NCBI RefSeq assembly: GCF_023370115.1
Contig: NZ_CP097160.1
Location: forward strand, 248,001-312,000
Reading direction: 5' to 3'
Length of the DNA stretch: 64,000 bases
From: Gulosibacter sediminis
GTDB taxonomy: Bacteria > Actinomycetota > Actinomycetes > Actinomycetales > Microbacteriaceae
Of this stretch, positions 1 to 8,786 are shown piece by piece. How positions within the stretch are numbered: the first letter of the stretch is position 1; the number at the start of each line of letters is the position of its first letter. The position numbers and the translations under genes were made by a program. A model generated the notes under the pieces. It was given only the letters and a program-made list of their open reading frames with translations, ran no database searches and was not told the origin of the DNA.

Positions 1-1
1 G

Positions 2-151
2 CACGAGAACGTCTCGAAGGCTTCTTTCGAAGAAGCTGTGGAGGAGGCAGACATCGTGCTTCTGCTCGTCGATCACCATCAGTTCAAAGAAGCTGACCGC
101 ACGCTGCTTGAGCAGAAGGTCGTCATCGACACAAAGGGTATTTGGCGCTAG
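2..151 (+). CDS. UDP-N-acetyl-D-mannosamine dehydrogenase, C-terminal fragment (cut by window edge)
   Basis: Only the last 49 codons are visible, so the gene begins before the window. The residues ADIVLLLVDHHQFKEAD and the terminal VVIDTKGIW are typical of the UDP-binding C-terminal domain of nucleotide-sugar dehydrogenases, closest to the WecC type that oxidises UDP-ManNAc to UDP-ManNAcA. A non-hydrolysing UDP-GlcNAc 2-epimerase (wecB) lies in the same locus at 9728-10870, and the two enzymes act in sequence, which favours WecC over a UDP-glucose dehydrogenase. The catalytic cysteine lies outside the window, so substrate specificity is inferred from context only. Confidence 0.65.
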   Translation, partial: HENVSKASFEEAVEEADIVLLLVDHHQFKEADRTLLEQKVVIDTKGIWR

Positions 152-536
152 CACTCGGCAGAGTCACGCACGGCAGAGCGCAAGATGCAGCCAAGATGAT
201 GTCTCACCGTGAAGTATCGTCGAAGCCCGTTCCCCTGATGCCCATGGAGAAAACGCTCCCATGTTGCTGGCCCTACCTGTGCCAATCAGCAAGCTTGGTC
301 GGGGGCGTTGCACTGAGGCGAGACGTCTGCTGCCAAGGGATCCTGAGAATGTCACGCTGATCGGTAGACGGACGCTTCCGATGTCACGTCCGGCCTTGAC
401 CTATATGAACTTGTGTAGGCTTGCCTGCATGGGTCGTACAAGTGGCAGCGACTAGTAGAGGACTTCATTAATTAGTGATTCTTCAATTCACTGTTGAGTC
501 CTACAACGCCGTTAACTCACAAAGGTTTAAGGAAGA
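152..536. other. Non-coding stretch between wecC end and ATP-grasp gene
   Basis: About 385 bases without a convincing gene. Short open frames exist but have no family resemblance, no ribosome binding site and poor codon bias. The last 60 bases are AT-rich and probably hold the promoter of the following gene, whose ATG at 537 is preceded by a GGAAG ribosome binding site. Confidence 0.5.
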
Positions 537-1349
537 ATGAAGTACACGCAATTAATGAAGGCAAGGATTCAAGGCAAAGAGGACCGATTGCCCACAAGCT
601 TGATGCATAAGAGCGGATTGAGGCAATTCTGTGATGTTGTCAAGGTTCCGACTCCGATTGAGTATGCCAAGTTTGACACGCCAGGCGACATTGATCTTGA
701 TAAACTGCCCGAAGAGTTCGTGTTGAAGCCCGCGTACGCATCCGCCGGTGAGGGAGTCATGCTCTTGACTCGAGTCGACGGGGGCTACTTTGATTCAATG
801 TCGCAGCGGACGTTGACAGGTGACGAGATTCGGCTCACCCAAGGGAAAATTTACGACAAGTACGTTAAGACAAATAGTCGTCACACGATAGCAGAACAGC
901 GTGTAATCTGCAGTGAAGGACTCAGCATTCCGCCAGATTATAAGTTTCTCGCATTTCAAGGTCGCATCGGGGTTATTATTAGGATAGACAGGTCTGCTGG
1001 ACGACTAAAGATGAATTACTATGACGAAAACTTTGTTCCAGTAGTTGACGAGCGTATTAAATTTAACCCCAAGATTGCGGATAGGGAGTTTGCCCTACCG
1101 CCGAAGAACTGGCGCTCTCTCCTAGACCTTGCAGTTAGAACGTCATATGCGGTACCGACTCCATTCTCGCGAATCGACCTTTTTCTGGACAAAGAATCCG
1201 GGCCACTGCTGGGTGAAGTTACATTGACTCCAGGCAGTTTCTACTACGAAGCTGGACACACCTTGTCACTCGATGAAAACTTAAGGTTCGGTGAGCTTTG
1301 GGAACAGGCCGCAAGAAGGCTACGAATGTCAATGCCTGTGGTTGAGTGA
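537..1349 (+). CDS. TupA-like ATP-grasp fold protein
   Basis: This 270-residue cytoplasmic protein resembles the TupA-like ATP-grasp family, named after the enzyme that adds glutamate in teichuronopeptide synthesis and common in polysaccharide loci. Visible family features are a central FVLKPAYASAGEGV nucleotide-binding segment (about residues 60-75), a PPDYKFLAFQG strand (about 140-150) and a C-terminal RIDLFLDKE...LLGEVTLTPGS segment (about 220-240) that carries the acidic metal ligands. By family it would join an amino acid or similar carboxylate to a glycan or its precursor. Base composition is clearly lower in G+C than the chromosomal backbone. It lies between wecC and a DUF6270 gene, and the exact substrate cannot be told. 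Confidence 0.7.
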   Translation: MKYTQLMKARIQGKEDRLPTSLMHKSGLRQFCDVVKVPTPIEYAKFDTPGDIDLDKLPEEFVLKPAYASAGEGVMLLTRVDGGYFDSMSQRTLTGDEIRLTQGKIYDKYVKTNSRHTIAEQRVICSEGLSIPPDYKFLAFQGRIGVIIRIDRSAGRLKMNYYDENFVPVVDERIKFNPKIADREFALPPKNWRSLLDLAVRTSYAVPTPFSRIDLFLDKESGPLLGEVTLTPGSFYYEAGHTLSLDENLRFGELWEQAARRLRMSMPVVE

Positions 1350-1438
1350 ATTCCAAGCATTCTTGCAAGTACCAGCGCTCCCGTGCGGCAGAGCCGCTGG
1401 CGAATGGGACAGGCGAGGCTGAAAGGAGCCGGCAGCAT

Positions 1439-2158
1439 ATGCGAACGAAGATACAGATTTACGGGTCATGTGTTAGTCGTGACATACCTCGTGTGGCAAC
1501 GGGTCGATTTCAAGTTTTGAACTATGTGGCTCGGCAATCCTGGGTCAGTGCTTTGTCAGATCCAACTACACAGCCCCAGCAAGAGATCCAGCTGAAATCT
1601 AAGTTTCAGCAAAGGATGGTGGAAGCGGATCTGGCTTCATCTGCATTGCGGGAAATATTTGACAACGCCGAAGATGCAGAAATATTGTTATTGGATTTGG
1701 TGGACGAGCGCGTTGGGTTGGTGCCCACTGAAACTGGATACGTTACTAATAGTTACGAGTTAAGAAACAGTGGTTGGAATAATGAAATCGCGACTGGCGA
1801 CACAATTGACTTTGGTACGGATGAGCACTTTGAGCTTTGGGTAAATGCCGCAGATCGCCTGAGGAATTGGCTAGACGAGAGTGGCCTACTCGAGCGTTCC
1901 GTGGTAATAAGAACTCAATATGCCGAGCGTAGTGCTCAGGGGGACCTTCTCGAAGAAAAAATGAGACGGAGTCCACGCGAATGGAACGAGTTATTTTCGC
2001 GGTATTATGATCATCTGCTGCGCATTAATATGCCAATTGTAAGTGCAGATCCGGCCCTAATGTTGGCAGACCGACAACATGCTTGGGGTCTTGAAGCCTT
2101 TCATTACGTGGATAAATATTACACGTATCTCGCAGACTGCATCGAAAATCGGACTTAG
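1439..2158 (+). CDS. DUF6270 domain protein
   Basis: The start is set at ATG 1439 because an AAGGAG ribosome binding site lies about 10 nt upstream. A GTG at 1346 that overlaps the previous stop is possible but adds residues unlike the family. The 239-residue product opens with IQIYGSCVSRD, the signature of DUF6270 proteins found in polysaccharide and wall-glycan loci. The GSCVSRD block resembles block I of SGNH hydrolases, so an esterase or acyltransferase role on a glycan is possible but unproven. It ends with an HYVDKYY segment that could supply the usual C-terminal histidine. G+C is low as in its neighbour, with which it probably forms an operon. Confidence 0.6.
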   Translation: MRTKIQIYGSCVSRDIPRVATGRFQVLNYVARQSWVSALSDPTTQPQQEIQLKSKFQQRMVEADLASSALREIFDNAEDAEILLLDLVDERVGLVPTETGYVTNSYELRNSGWNNEIATGDTIDFGTDEHFELWVNAADRLRNWLDESGLLERSVVIRTQYAERSAQGDLLEEKMRRSPREWNELFSRYYDHLLRINMPIVSADPALMLADRQHAWGLEAFHYVDKYYTYLADCIENRT

Positions 2159-2829
2159 ATTCCGAGTCGCAACCGGGTCGACCTTGACCAGATTGCTTAT
2201 GCAAGTAATTAGACTGACACGTTCACATATTTCATGTCGCCGGCATCCTAACTAACATACGGAGACAATATCCACTCCACTGGTGGATAAGTCATGGGAG
2301 TACTATCTTTAGGGTGCGCAAAGGTATCCGCTCAAGTTGCATTTAATGCGGCGGGAAATCATGCATTGAAATTCTCGAGGAATGGCTAGACCCATAACTG
2401 TAGTCAGAGTCGAGAACGTGTGGTCTGCGCCGCATTTGTTGCTAGTAGAAGGTAACTCTGGTTGAGAGAGGTATGTTTAGCAAGGAACTCACTCTCGACG
2501 GCAAGATGTGGGCGGTTTGTCAATGCCAATCCACTAGTCCACGAGATAGCGTCTATTCCAGACTGGACCATTACGTTGAGAGGGTCTCTGCGTGAACACT
2601 CGGAATTACATCCACGACTCCAAGTGAAACAGGACCAGTCATGAATATAAGATATTCACGAGCGGGCACCACTTGACTATGAAAGTCGTGCGCAAGATTA
2701 TCAAACGAGCGCAATACACAGAATATAGGGGATAGACTCAGCTTCTCCGAGGAGGTTGAGTCGTCTCGCCGAGGTTCGCTTCGTGCTAAAAAGTATGAGA
2801 AACCAGGATCTCAAAGTGCAACGTATACG
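2159..2829. other. Low-GC non-coding stretch
   Basis: About 670 bases between the DUF6270 gene and the insertion-sequence remnants. I see no open frame with coding character, no RNA gene and no clear hairpin. Its AT-rich composition matches the island on its left. It may be decayed sequence left by earlier insertions. Confidence 0.45.
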
Positions 2830-2932
2830 GGCTCTTCGCAGTTGAGGGTGTAGTCGGGATGGGCGTGCTGGTTCGCGGATAGGGGTCGAGGTCTTCCGAT
2901 GATGGAAGTTCCTACACTGCCCATCTGAAAGA
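2830..2932 (+). repeat. Left-end remnant of a related ISL3-family element
   Basis: Positions 2830-2853 resemble the terminal inverted repeat of the intact element next door (shared GGCTC at the outer end and TTGAGGGTGTAG inside). Positions 2884-2931 repeat positions 2999-3046 inside the intact element with about 5 differences in 48 bases. This is therefore the left end of a second, diverged ISL3 copy that stops exactly where the intact element begins. Confidence 0.7.
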
Positions 2933-2957
2933 GGCTCATCGTGTTTGAGGGTGTAGC
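2933..2957 (+). repeat. Left terminal inverted repeat of the ISL3 element
   Basis: Begins GGCTCATCGTG and ends GGGTGTAGC. It is the reverse complement of 4347-4371 except for one base. Confidence 0.9.
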
Positions 2958-3054
2958 GCCCGCCTGACGAGTCGGCGGCGTGGCGGTCGCGGAGGCGAGG
3001 TCGAGGCCTTCCGATGATGGAAGTTCCTACGCTCGCCATCCGAAAGACCTCGAC

Positions 3055-4368
3055 GTGTCCCACGGTACATTCGCCACCCCCGATCTTTCTGCGTTCTGCC
3101 TCCTCGACGACCACGGCCTCACCGTCACCGGTCAGGAAATCTCGCCGGACAAGGCGGTGCTGGAGTGCCGTGTCACCGACCGCGACCCGTTCTGTCGCGG
3201 CTGCGGTGCTGAGGGCGTAGCCCGAGGAACGCAAGCGCGCCGTCTCGCGCATGTCCCGCTGGGTTGGCGGCCGACGACGCTCCTGGTCCGCGTCCGCCGC
3301 TTCGCCTGTTTCTCGTGCGGGACGATCTGGCGCGAGGACACCACAGCGGCTGCCGAGCCGCGCGGGAAGCTCACCCGCGCCGCTGTCCGGTGGGCGCTCG
3401 AGGCGGTCGTCTGCCAGCATCTACCGGTCGCCAGAGTCGCGGAGTCTCTCGACGTGTCCTGGCATGCCGCCAACGACGCAGTCCTCACCGAAGGGCGGCG
3501 ACTCCTGATCGATGACCCCGCCCGGTTCGACGGGGTGACCACGATCGGTGTTGACGAGCACGTCTGGCGCCACACGCGCCTCGGCGACAAGTACGTGACC
3601 GTGATCATCGACCTCGCCCCGGCCCGCAAGAAAACCGGCCCCGCCCGGCTGCTCGACATGGTTCCCGGCCGGTCGAAGCAGGCCTTCAAGACCTGGCTTG
3701 CCGGTCGCCCGAAGGCCTGGCGGGACGGGGTCGACATCGTCGCGATGGACGGGTTCACCGGCTACAAGACCGCCGCCGGCGAAGAGATCCCCGACGCGAT
3801 CGCGGTGATGGACCCATTCCACGTCGTCCAGCTCTTCGGCGACGCGCTTGATAAGACCCGCCAGCGTGTTCAGCAGGAGACTCTCGGGCATCGAGGCCGG
3901 AAGGGTGATCCGCTTTACGGTTGCCGGCGCCTGCTCAGGACGGGGCTCGGCCTGTTGAAACAGCATCAGCTCGCGAAGCTCGAGGACGTATTCGACCAGC
4001 ACCCCGACCACCTCGCCGTCGAGATTGCCTGGGACATCTACCAGCGCGCCGTCGCCGCCTACCGACACAAGGACCCGGCGCGCGGGAAGAAGATCCTCGA
4101 GGCCGTGATCGCGGGGCTTACCAGCGGCGTTCCGAAGGATCTGCGCGAGTTGATCAGCCTCGGCCGCACGATCACGCGCCGCGCTGCCGACGTCCTCGCG
4201 TTCTTCGACCACCCCGGCACGTCCAACGGCCCGTCCGAGGCGATCAACGGTCGCCTTGAGCACCTCCGCGGCACCGCGCTGGGCTTCCGGAACCTGACCC
4301 ACTACATTGCCCGATCGCTACTCGAGGTCGGCGGGTTCAGACCGCGGCTACACCCTCAAACACAATGA
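3055..4368 (+). CDS. ISL3-family transposase
   Basis: DDE transposase that moves the surrounding insertion sequence. The N-terminal part has the family's zinc-finger-like pattern of cysteines (CRVTDRDPFCRGCG and FACFSCG), followed by a helix-turn-helix (VARVAESLDVSWHAANDAV) and the catalytic core with GVDEH, VAMDGFTGY and MDPFHVV, ending in SNGPSEAINGRLEHLRGTA that holds the last acidic residue. Start GTG 3055 gives 437 residues beginning MSHGTFATPDLSAFC, which matches how relatives begin. An in-frame GTG at 2980 is possible but would translate the left repeat region. No frameshift or stop interrupts it, so it may be active. G+C is higher than in the flanking island. Confidence 0.93.
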   Translation: MSHGTFATPDLSAFCLLDDHGLTVTGQEISPDKAVLECRVTDRDPFCRGCGAEGVARGTQARRLAHVPLGWRPTTLLVRVRRFACFSCGTIWREDTTAAAEPRGKLTRAAVRWALEAVVCQHLPVARVAESLDVSWHAANDAVLTEGRRLLIDDPARFDGVTTIGVDEHVWRHTRLGDKYVTVIIDLAPARKKTGPARLLDMVPGRSKQAFKTWLAGRPKAWRDGVDIVAMDGFTGYKTAAGEEIPDAIAVMDPFHVVQLFGDALDKTRQRVQQETLGHRGRKGDPLYGCRRLLRTGLGLLKQHQLAKLEDVFDQHPDHLAVEIAWDIYQRAVAAYRHKDPARGKKILEAVIAGLTSGVPKDLRELISLGRTITRRAADVLAFFDHPGTSNGPSEAINGRLEHLRGTALGFRNLTHYIARSLLEVGGFRPRLHPQTQ

Positions 4369-4371
4369 GCC
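4347..4371 (-). repeat. Right terminal inverted repeat of the ISL3 element
   Basis: Reverse complement of 2933-2957 with one mismatch. It contains the transposase TGA at 4366-4368. Confidence 0.9.
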
Positions 4372-4642
4372 ATTTTATCCCACGCTCATGTCCACGGTGC
4401 TGTGTGACCGCGGCTACCGCCGCCGAGCCTTGCCCACCCACGTGGAGTCCGCCACACTGTGTCCCGGCATGCTGCGGGCTTGACGAGTATCCCGGTCTTA
4501 CGAGCTGTCCAACACAGGCGTTCAGCGGTCGCCTCTAATGCCTCCGCCTCAGACTTCGGAACCTGACGCACAACCCCGGCCCGCAATCGTTACCGGAATC
4601 GATGGGGTCAGGCGACCTCAACACCCGGGCTTGCAATGAGCC
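4372..4642 (+). pseudogene. Right-end remnant of a related ISL3 element (transposase C-terminus)
   Basis: Positions 4483-4575 align with 4204-4306 of the intact transposase gene; shared words include GTCCAAC, CGGTCGCCT, CCTCCGC and CGGAACCTGAC. Positions 4621-4642 resemble the right inverted repeat (ACACCC ... GCAATGAGCC). No open frame survives. Together with the left remnant at 2830-2932 it brackets the intact element, which suggests insertion of one ISL3 element into another, followed by decay and loss of the older element's middle. Confidence 0.55.
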
Positions 4643-4711
4643 GCACTTCTTTGAAGCGGGGCAAGTGTGAGTAGGGATATACGTCCGCAGATATCAACGC
4701 AACCGCGCTCC

Positions 4712-7186
4712 CTAAATACCGACGGCGTATACCCCCAGTGGTACAGCCACTGAGCTGTATGTCGCATTCGAAACGGTTACCTGTATGCCAGCCCATTCAC
4801 GCCGGCTCAATTTTGTCCCGCCTGCAGCTGAAAGGCGGAGTTTCAGTGCCGAAAGCTGAGCCTGGGTCTGCCACCCAACAAGCAAAGTACCGGGGATGTC
4901 CGCAAGATCACAATTCCAAACGAGCTTGTCGCCGGCAATGACGGAAAGCGAAATCGTGTCCGTCATGGACGTGGTGTACCCAACACGTCCGAGATTTAGG
5001 ACAAGCGACCGGGAACCTGACTTGGCGTGTTGGCTCAGATCAAAAGTAGCTGAACCATGCGTGTGGTCGACTGAGACGTGATTTGCGTCCACTTCAGGTT
5101 GCGAGAGTGCATCATCAAATTCACAAATTAGCCGCTTGACTTGGTGTTCGGCTCGAATAGTTGTTTCGAGGGCAACTTGCCGTTGCGTCGCAAGGGTATT
5201 GCGAAGTCTCGCCGATGAAGTGAGCTGACGGAGCTTCACGGGTAGTTCCCCAGGCTCACGTACCTGCAATGAGAAAGGTTGATACGTCGCGACCTCATTT
5301 GAACCCACATGCCGCGGAATGACGAGCCACTCGGCTGCCGCCGCGAGATAAGGCATGAAGCGACTGACACGTGGATTCGAACGATTCCCGCCAAATGATG
5401 CGAAGCCAATTCGAGTGTGCAGACGTTCGGCTAGTTGTTCGAGGTCCAAGGCCTCAAGTTCTGACCAAAGGGTGGCATGGGTACGCAGGTCAACTGTGAA
5501 GCAGGGTGCGGCGGCTTCCTCGGCCTGCGCGGAGTCGCGCCATCGTGTACTTCTATCGGATGGGGCGGTCTCTCTAGCGATGATCTCGAGGAACTCAGAG
5601 TCCACAGCGTGGGGAGCATACGCAACATTCTCCATACCATGATCCGCGGCCATGGCTACGAAGTTCGTCGAGGAAGTCGCAACGGTATCGTACCGTGACG
5701 CTAGCCGTTCAAGTCGTTTGATGCCGCCGTTCCCAGTGTCGTCCACGAAGACGGCCCGAACATTGCGGTCGTTAAGGAACTTTCGTCCGGAGCTCGTGAT
5801 TGATGCGTCAACGCCACACACAATCAGTACGTCGATGTCATTCAGCACGGGCGATAGACGTGTCACATTCAAAGCGAACTTCGACGTCTTACCGGGATCT
5901 TCCACCAGTGATCCTTGCCAGGACGCTGGGTTAATTGTCTGCACATCCAGCCCGAGCGATGCTATCGCTCGGGCGTATGTACTCACGCGAGATGTAGCTT
6001 GAGTCCACCCAATACCAAATAGGCCAACACGGGGGTGCTGAAGGCGGGCGTGGTCCTCTCGCCGATCATTGTCGCCTCGCGACAGGTTAATCGGATTCGA
6101 CTCGGTCGGCAGCTGTTCGAGCTTCGACGGAATCGACAGGGCATCATAGCGTGTAAACCAGGAAGCACGTTCATCGACGTCTGAAGTGCGCCAATCGTCA
6201 TTCTCAAATAGGTCCTCTAGCAGCAAAGCTCGCGACATCGCGGAGAAGTGACGATCGAAGCGCTGCACTGTCCGACGACTCAGATCTGCCAATTGATTCG
6301 AGTCCCTCAACTCGGCATAGCGTTCATCAACTTCTTGGAAGCTGTCGCAAACGATCATCTCGGGGAACGTGGCAAACTCAGGCTTACCAGGGATCACGTT
6401 GAACACTGGTAGGCCCATAGCCATGTACTGAACAATTCGACTGGGGTACTCAAAGAATCCGAGACGATCCAAACCTGGGAACCAGGTCGTCATCCCTTTG
6501 TGGTTTTTAAAGAACTGAGGAACACTGATAGCAGTGTTTGATCGCGCCCCGGCCGCAACGACTTCCTCGTCGGAATCTAGATAGCCCCCACTTAGCCCGT
6601 AATAATCGTTACCGACATTCCCGTAGATTGTTACGTGGGCATCCAATTTTGCGAGGTCAAAGTAGCGTTGACGGCGTACTTCATCCTGAACGTTGCCGAG
6701 AAAGAGTGCATCCGTCGTCGCAGGTTCGGTGCCCCATACATCAGGAAATGCTACGTGATCAGTCCAGAATGGAACGTTGACGCCGGTCGGTCGTCCAAAT
6801 TGATGTTCGTAGAAGCTGAGCACATCAGCGTTGCCGCAGTGAAGAATTAGATCGTAGGAGTTGACAATCGGGCCATAAGTCAAATCAAACAAGACAGGGT
6901 CATCGGAGAACCATGCAGCGACCTTCGCACCGCGACTCCGTAAAAGCTCTAGAAGAGGAATTGGCAGCGACGCGGGCCGGAAAACGAGAACCCAATCCGG
7001 TGCGAATTCTAGCACTTCATTCACTGCGAGTTGCAACCGTTGTAGGTCAACCTTGCCATTAGCGAATTCAAAGCCGTGACCGATCTTGCCAGTGTTGAAT
7101 ATGTTATGGCCGCGGGAGACGAGGGCGCGCTCGAGAGAGTCAGCTACGTGTGTCTCGAGGATGCCGTCATAAAAGGCGATCTTCAT
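4712..7186 (-). CDS. Large CgeB-like glycosyltransferase with two GT-B-like halves and a C-terminal beta-rich domain
   Basis: Start ATG 7186 overlaps the stop of the upstream gene in a TAATG junction, giving 824 residues. Residues 1-330 look like the CgeB/DUF3880 glycosyltransferase type: an N-terminal Rossmann half (MKIAFYDGILETHVADSLERAL), then a C-terminal half with FFEYPSRIVQYMAMGLPVFNV, where the nucleotide sugar binds. Residues about 385-700 form a second GT-B-like unit (PRVGLFGIGWTQATSRVSTYARA ... VEYAPHAVDSEFL-like segment) whose donor site looks degenerate. The last 110 residues appear rich in beta strands and may bind glycan. It is the last gene of the minus-strand export operon and probably extends the polymer. 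The substrate is unknown. Confidence 0.7.
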   Translation of the reverse strand: MKIAFYDGILETHVADSLERALVSRGHNIFNTGKIGHGFEFANGKVDLQRLQLAVNEVLEFAPDWVLVFRPASLPIPLLELLRSRGAKVAAWFSDDPVLFDLTYGPIVNSYDLILHCGNADVLSFYEHQFGRPTGVNVPFWTDHVAFPDVWGTEPATTDALFLGNVQDEVRRQRYFDLAKLDAHVTIYGNVGNDYYGLSGGYLDSDEEVVAAGARSNTAISVPQFFKNHKGMTTWFPGLDRLGFFEYPSRIVQYMAMGLPVFNVIPGKPEFATFPEMIVCDSFQEVDERYAELRDSNQLADLSRRTVQRFDRHFSAMSRALLLEDLFENDDWRTSDVDERASWFTRYDALSIPSKLEQLPTESNPINLSRGDNDRREDHARLQHPRVGLFGIGWTQATSRVSTYARAIASLGLDVQTINPASWQGSLVEDPGKTSKFALNVTRLSPVLNDIDVLIVCGVDASITSSGRKFLNDRNVRAVFVDDTGNGGIKRLERLASRYDTVATSSTNFVAMAADHGMENVAYAPHAVDSEFLEIIARETAPSDRSTRWRDSAQAEEAAAPCFTVDLRTHATLWSELEALDLEQLAERLHTRIGFASFGGNRSNPRVSRFMPYLAAAAEWLVIPRHVGSNEVATYQPFSLQVREPGELPVKLRQLTSSARLRNTLATQRQVALETTIRAEHQVKRLICEFDDALSQPEVDANHVSVDHTHGSATFDLSQHAKSGSRSLVLNLGRVGYTTSMTDTISLSVIAGDKLVWNCDLADIPGTLLVGWQTQAQLSALKLRLSAAGGTKLSRREWAGIQVTVSNATYSSVAVPLGVYAVGI

Positions 7187-8784
7187 TAGGCGGTCCACAT
7201 CCAATCATACGAGTTTTCGGCCGGCACAACGTTAAACACATCTGCACAGTAGGCGGGTGCAGATTCATTCAGGTCGACAATTGGAGTTGTTGCTGAAACG
7301 GAGCTCAAGATCAACTCATTGAGTGTCTCTGCGTCTGATCGGCTGATCCATGCGCCACGTTGGACCCAAGTGACATCAGTTTCATCCGCCTTGGGGAGTT
7401 CATTATTCGGACTCCAAAGGGGTTTCGTTACGATTGCCTCCGGAATAAATTTATCCAATACCAGGATTTGATCGCTAATATAATTCTTGCCGTATCGAAG
7501 ACTGCCATCTACGTGGCCAACATAGTCAAAATCTCTCGCCCGAAAATCTTCGGAGGGTGAGATCGTGATGTGAGTCGGCAGTTGGGGATCTTTACTGCTG
7601 TCCTGCCCATGGGTGAAGACAGTGATAGTAGCGGACGGGAATTCCAATATTGTCTGCGAGGCGAGATCCTCAATGAGGTCGCGTGTCAGTGATTCGGTGG
7701 ATGCGTGAAGAGCGATATTTGCTGAGCGATGCGGAATGCTAATGCCAATCATGTTTCGAATCTGTTCGACTCGATCACGCATCGTGTGGCTTGTTGCGAC
7801 TCTTCGCCAAGCGCGCTGTGCGCGGGCGGCTGTCCCGAGCGAGTCGGTCAAGAGCAAATCAAAGAGTTCGGCCGCCTCCTCTACTGACCCAACGGTCGCA
7901 ACCTCGTCTGCGGGGAACACCGACCTGATGGCGTCAGAATGCATTGATACCACGATAGTTTTGGCTGCAGCAAGTTCAAATACGCGACGTGCGCACATCG
8001 TAGTGGAACTCGTCACCGAGTTTACGTTCAAGAAAATCTTGTGCCGCTTGTATGCGCTGACCATTTCGGTGTACGGCAAAGAGCCGACAATATTGTGTTG
8101 ATATTGTTTCGGGAACTGGTAATTTTCGTCTGATCCCAACATTCTCGAATAGATTGAGAAATCATGGTTTTGTGCCGCAGAGAATAGGGTTTCTACTTGC
8201 ATGCGGCGTTCGGGGTATTTGTGGCGGAAGTATTGTCCAGCAAAGGCAATATCGCCTCGCCTGTGTTCGGTGACGCGGCGCGGGTTGTGAATGTGTGGCT
8301 CGGCGGCAAAACGAAGAAGGTCTACGCGGTCGTGCCCAATCGCTTCCTTGTAGGTTGGAACCAGGTCGCCATCAGTTGTCAGAACGTAGTCGAACAACTT
8401 TGCTGCGTCAATGAACTCGTCGTAATGGACGGGGTCTTCTTTGTTCCAAAATATGGTTGGAATGCCACGCTTATTGCATTCTGCGAGAAGGTGGTGGAAC
8501 GGTGGCTTGGGACCCTTACTTGACGTTACCATGTAGCGCCAGCGCCCCTGATTACCATTCCACGCTGACTCTACGAGGAGTGCGGCCGGATCGAGCCGGT
8601 CTAGGTCGAGCTCGGGTTTTACTGGTCCGATCGCGTGTAGGTTGGATACGTGTCGAAAGGATGATTGTGAGAACTCGTCCAAAATCGAGACTATGACACC
8701 ATTAGTATTCCCCGGAATGCTTAGGTATGGCGAGGTTCCAGGCTCGAGTCTGATGGCGTCGGAAACTACTTCGTCAAGTGTCAT
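7186..8784 (-). CDS. CgeB-like glycosyltransferase fused to a degenerate GT-A-like domain
   Basis: The 532-residue protein starts at ATG 8784, two bases after the preceding stop codon, so translation is probably coupled. Residues 1-360 have CgeB-type glycosyltransferase features: IPTIFWNKEDPVHYDEF (about 110), FAGQYFRHKYPERR (about 185) and the donor-binding region MCARRVFELAAAKTIVVSM (about 270). Residues 375-500 resemble a GT-A fold end piece (FDYVGHVDGSLRYGKNYISDQILVLDKF), similar to the 'YGPNYL-DQ' segment of family 2 glycosyltransferases, but the DxD metal motif reads HVDG. Such fusions occur in actinobacterial surface-glycan loci. It overlaps the next gene at 4712-7186 by one base. Confidence 0.7.
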   Translation of the reverse strand: MTLDEVVSDAIRLEPGTSPYLSIPGNTNGVIVSILDEFSQSSFRHVSNLHAIGPVKPELDLDRLDPAALLVESAWNGNQGRWRYMVTSSKGPKPPFHHLLAECNKRGIPTIFWNKEDPVHYDEFIDAAKLFDYVLTTDGDLVPTYKEAIGHDRVDLLRFAAEPHIHNPRRVTEHRRGDIAFAGQYFRHKYPERRMQVETLFSAAQNHDFSIYSRMLGSDENYQFPKQYQHNIVGSLPYTEMVSAYKRHKIFLNVNSVTSSTTMCARRVFELAAAKTIVVSMHSDAIRSVFPADEVATVGSVEEAAELFDLLLTDSLGTAARAQRAWRRVATSHTMRDRVEQIRNMIGISIPHRSANIALHASTESLTRDLIEDLASQTILEFPSATITVFTHGQDSSKDPQLPTHITISPSEDFRARDFDYVGHVDGSLRYGKNYISDQILVLDKFIPEAIVTKPLWSPNNELPKADETDVTWVQRGAWISRSDAETLNELILSSVSATTPIVDLNESAPAYCADVFNVVPAENSYDWMWTA

Positions 8785-8786
8785 GC

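Larger units (their letters stand above)
2933..4371 (+). mobile_element. ISL3-family insertion sequence, complete
   Basis: A 1439-bp element bounded by 25-bp inverted repeats at 2933-2957 and 4347-4371 that match at 24 of 25 positions. It encodes one transposase. The stop codon of the transposase lies inside the right repeat. The flanking 8-mers (CTGAAAGA left, ATTTTATC right) do not match, so no target duplication is visible, although ISL3 elements normally create one of 8 bp. The element sits between two fragments of a related ISL3 element. Confidence 0.9.

Noticed and set aside
2462-2644. 60-residue open frame in the low-GC gap
   Set aside because: No ribosome binding site, no similarity pattern and no neighbour support; treated as chance.
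2925-4379. Target-site duplication flanking the ISL3 element
   Set aside because: The flanking 8-mers CTGAAAGA and ATTTTATC differ, so no duplication can be claimed.
4386-4586. 66-residue minus-strand open frame right of the ISL3 element
   Set aside because: It lies within decayed transposase sequence and is explained by that.
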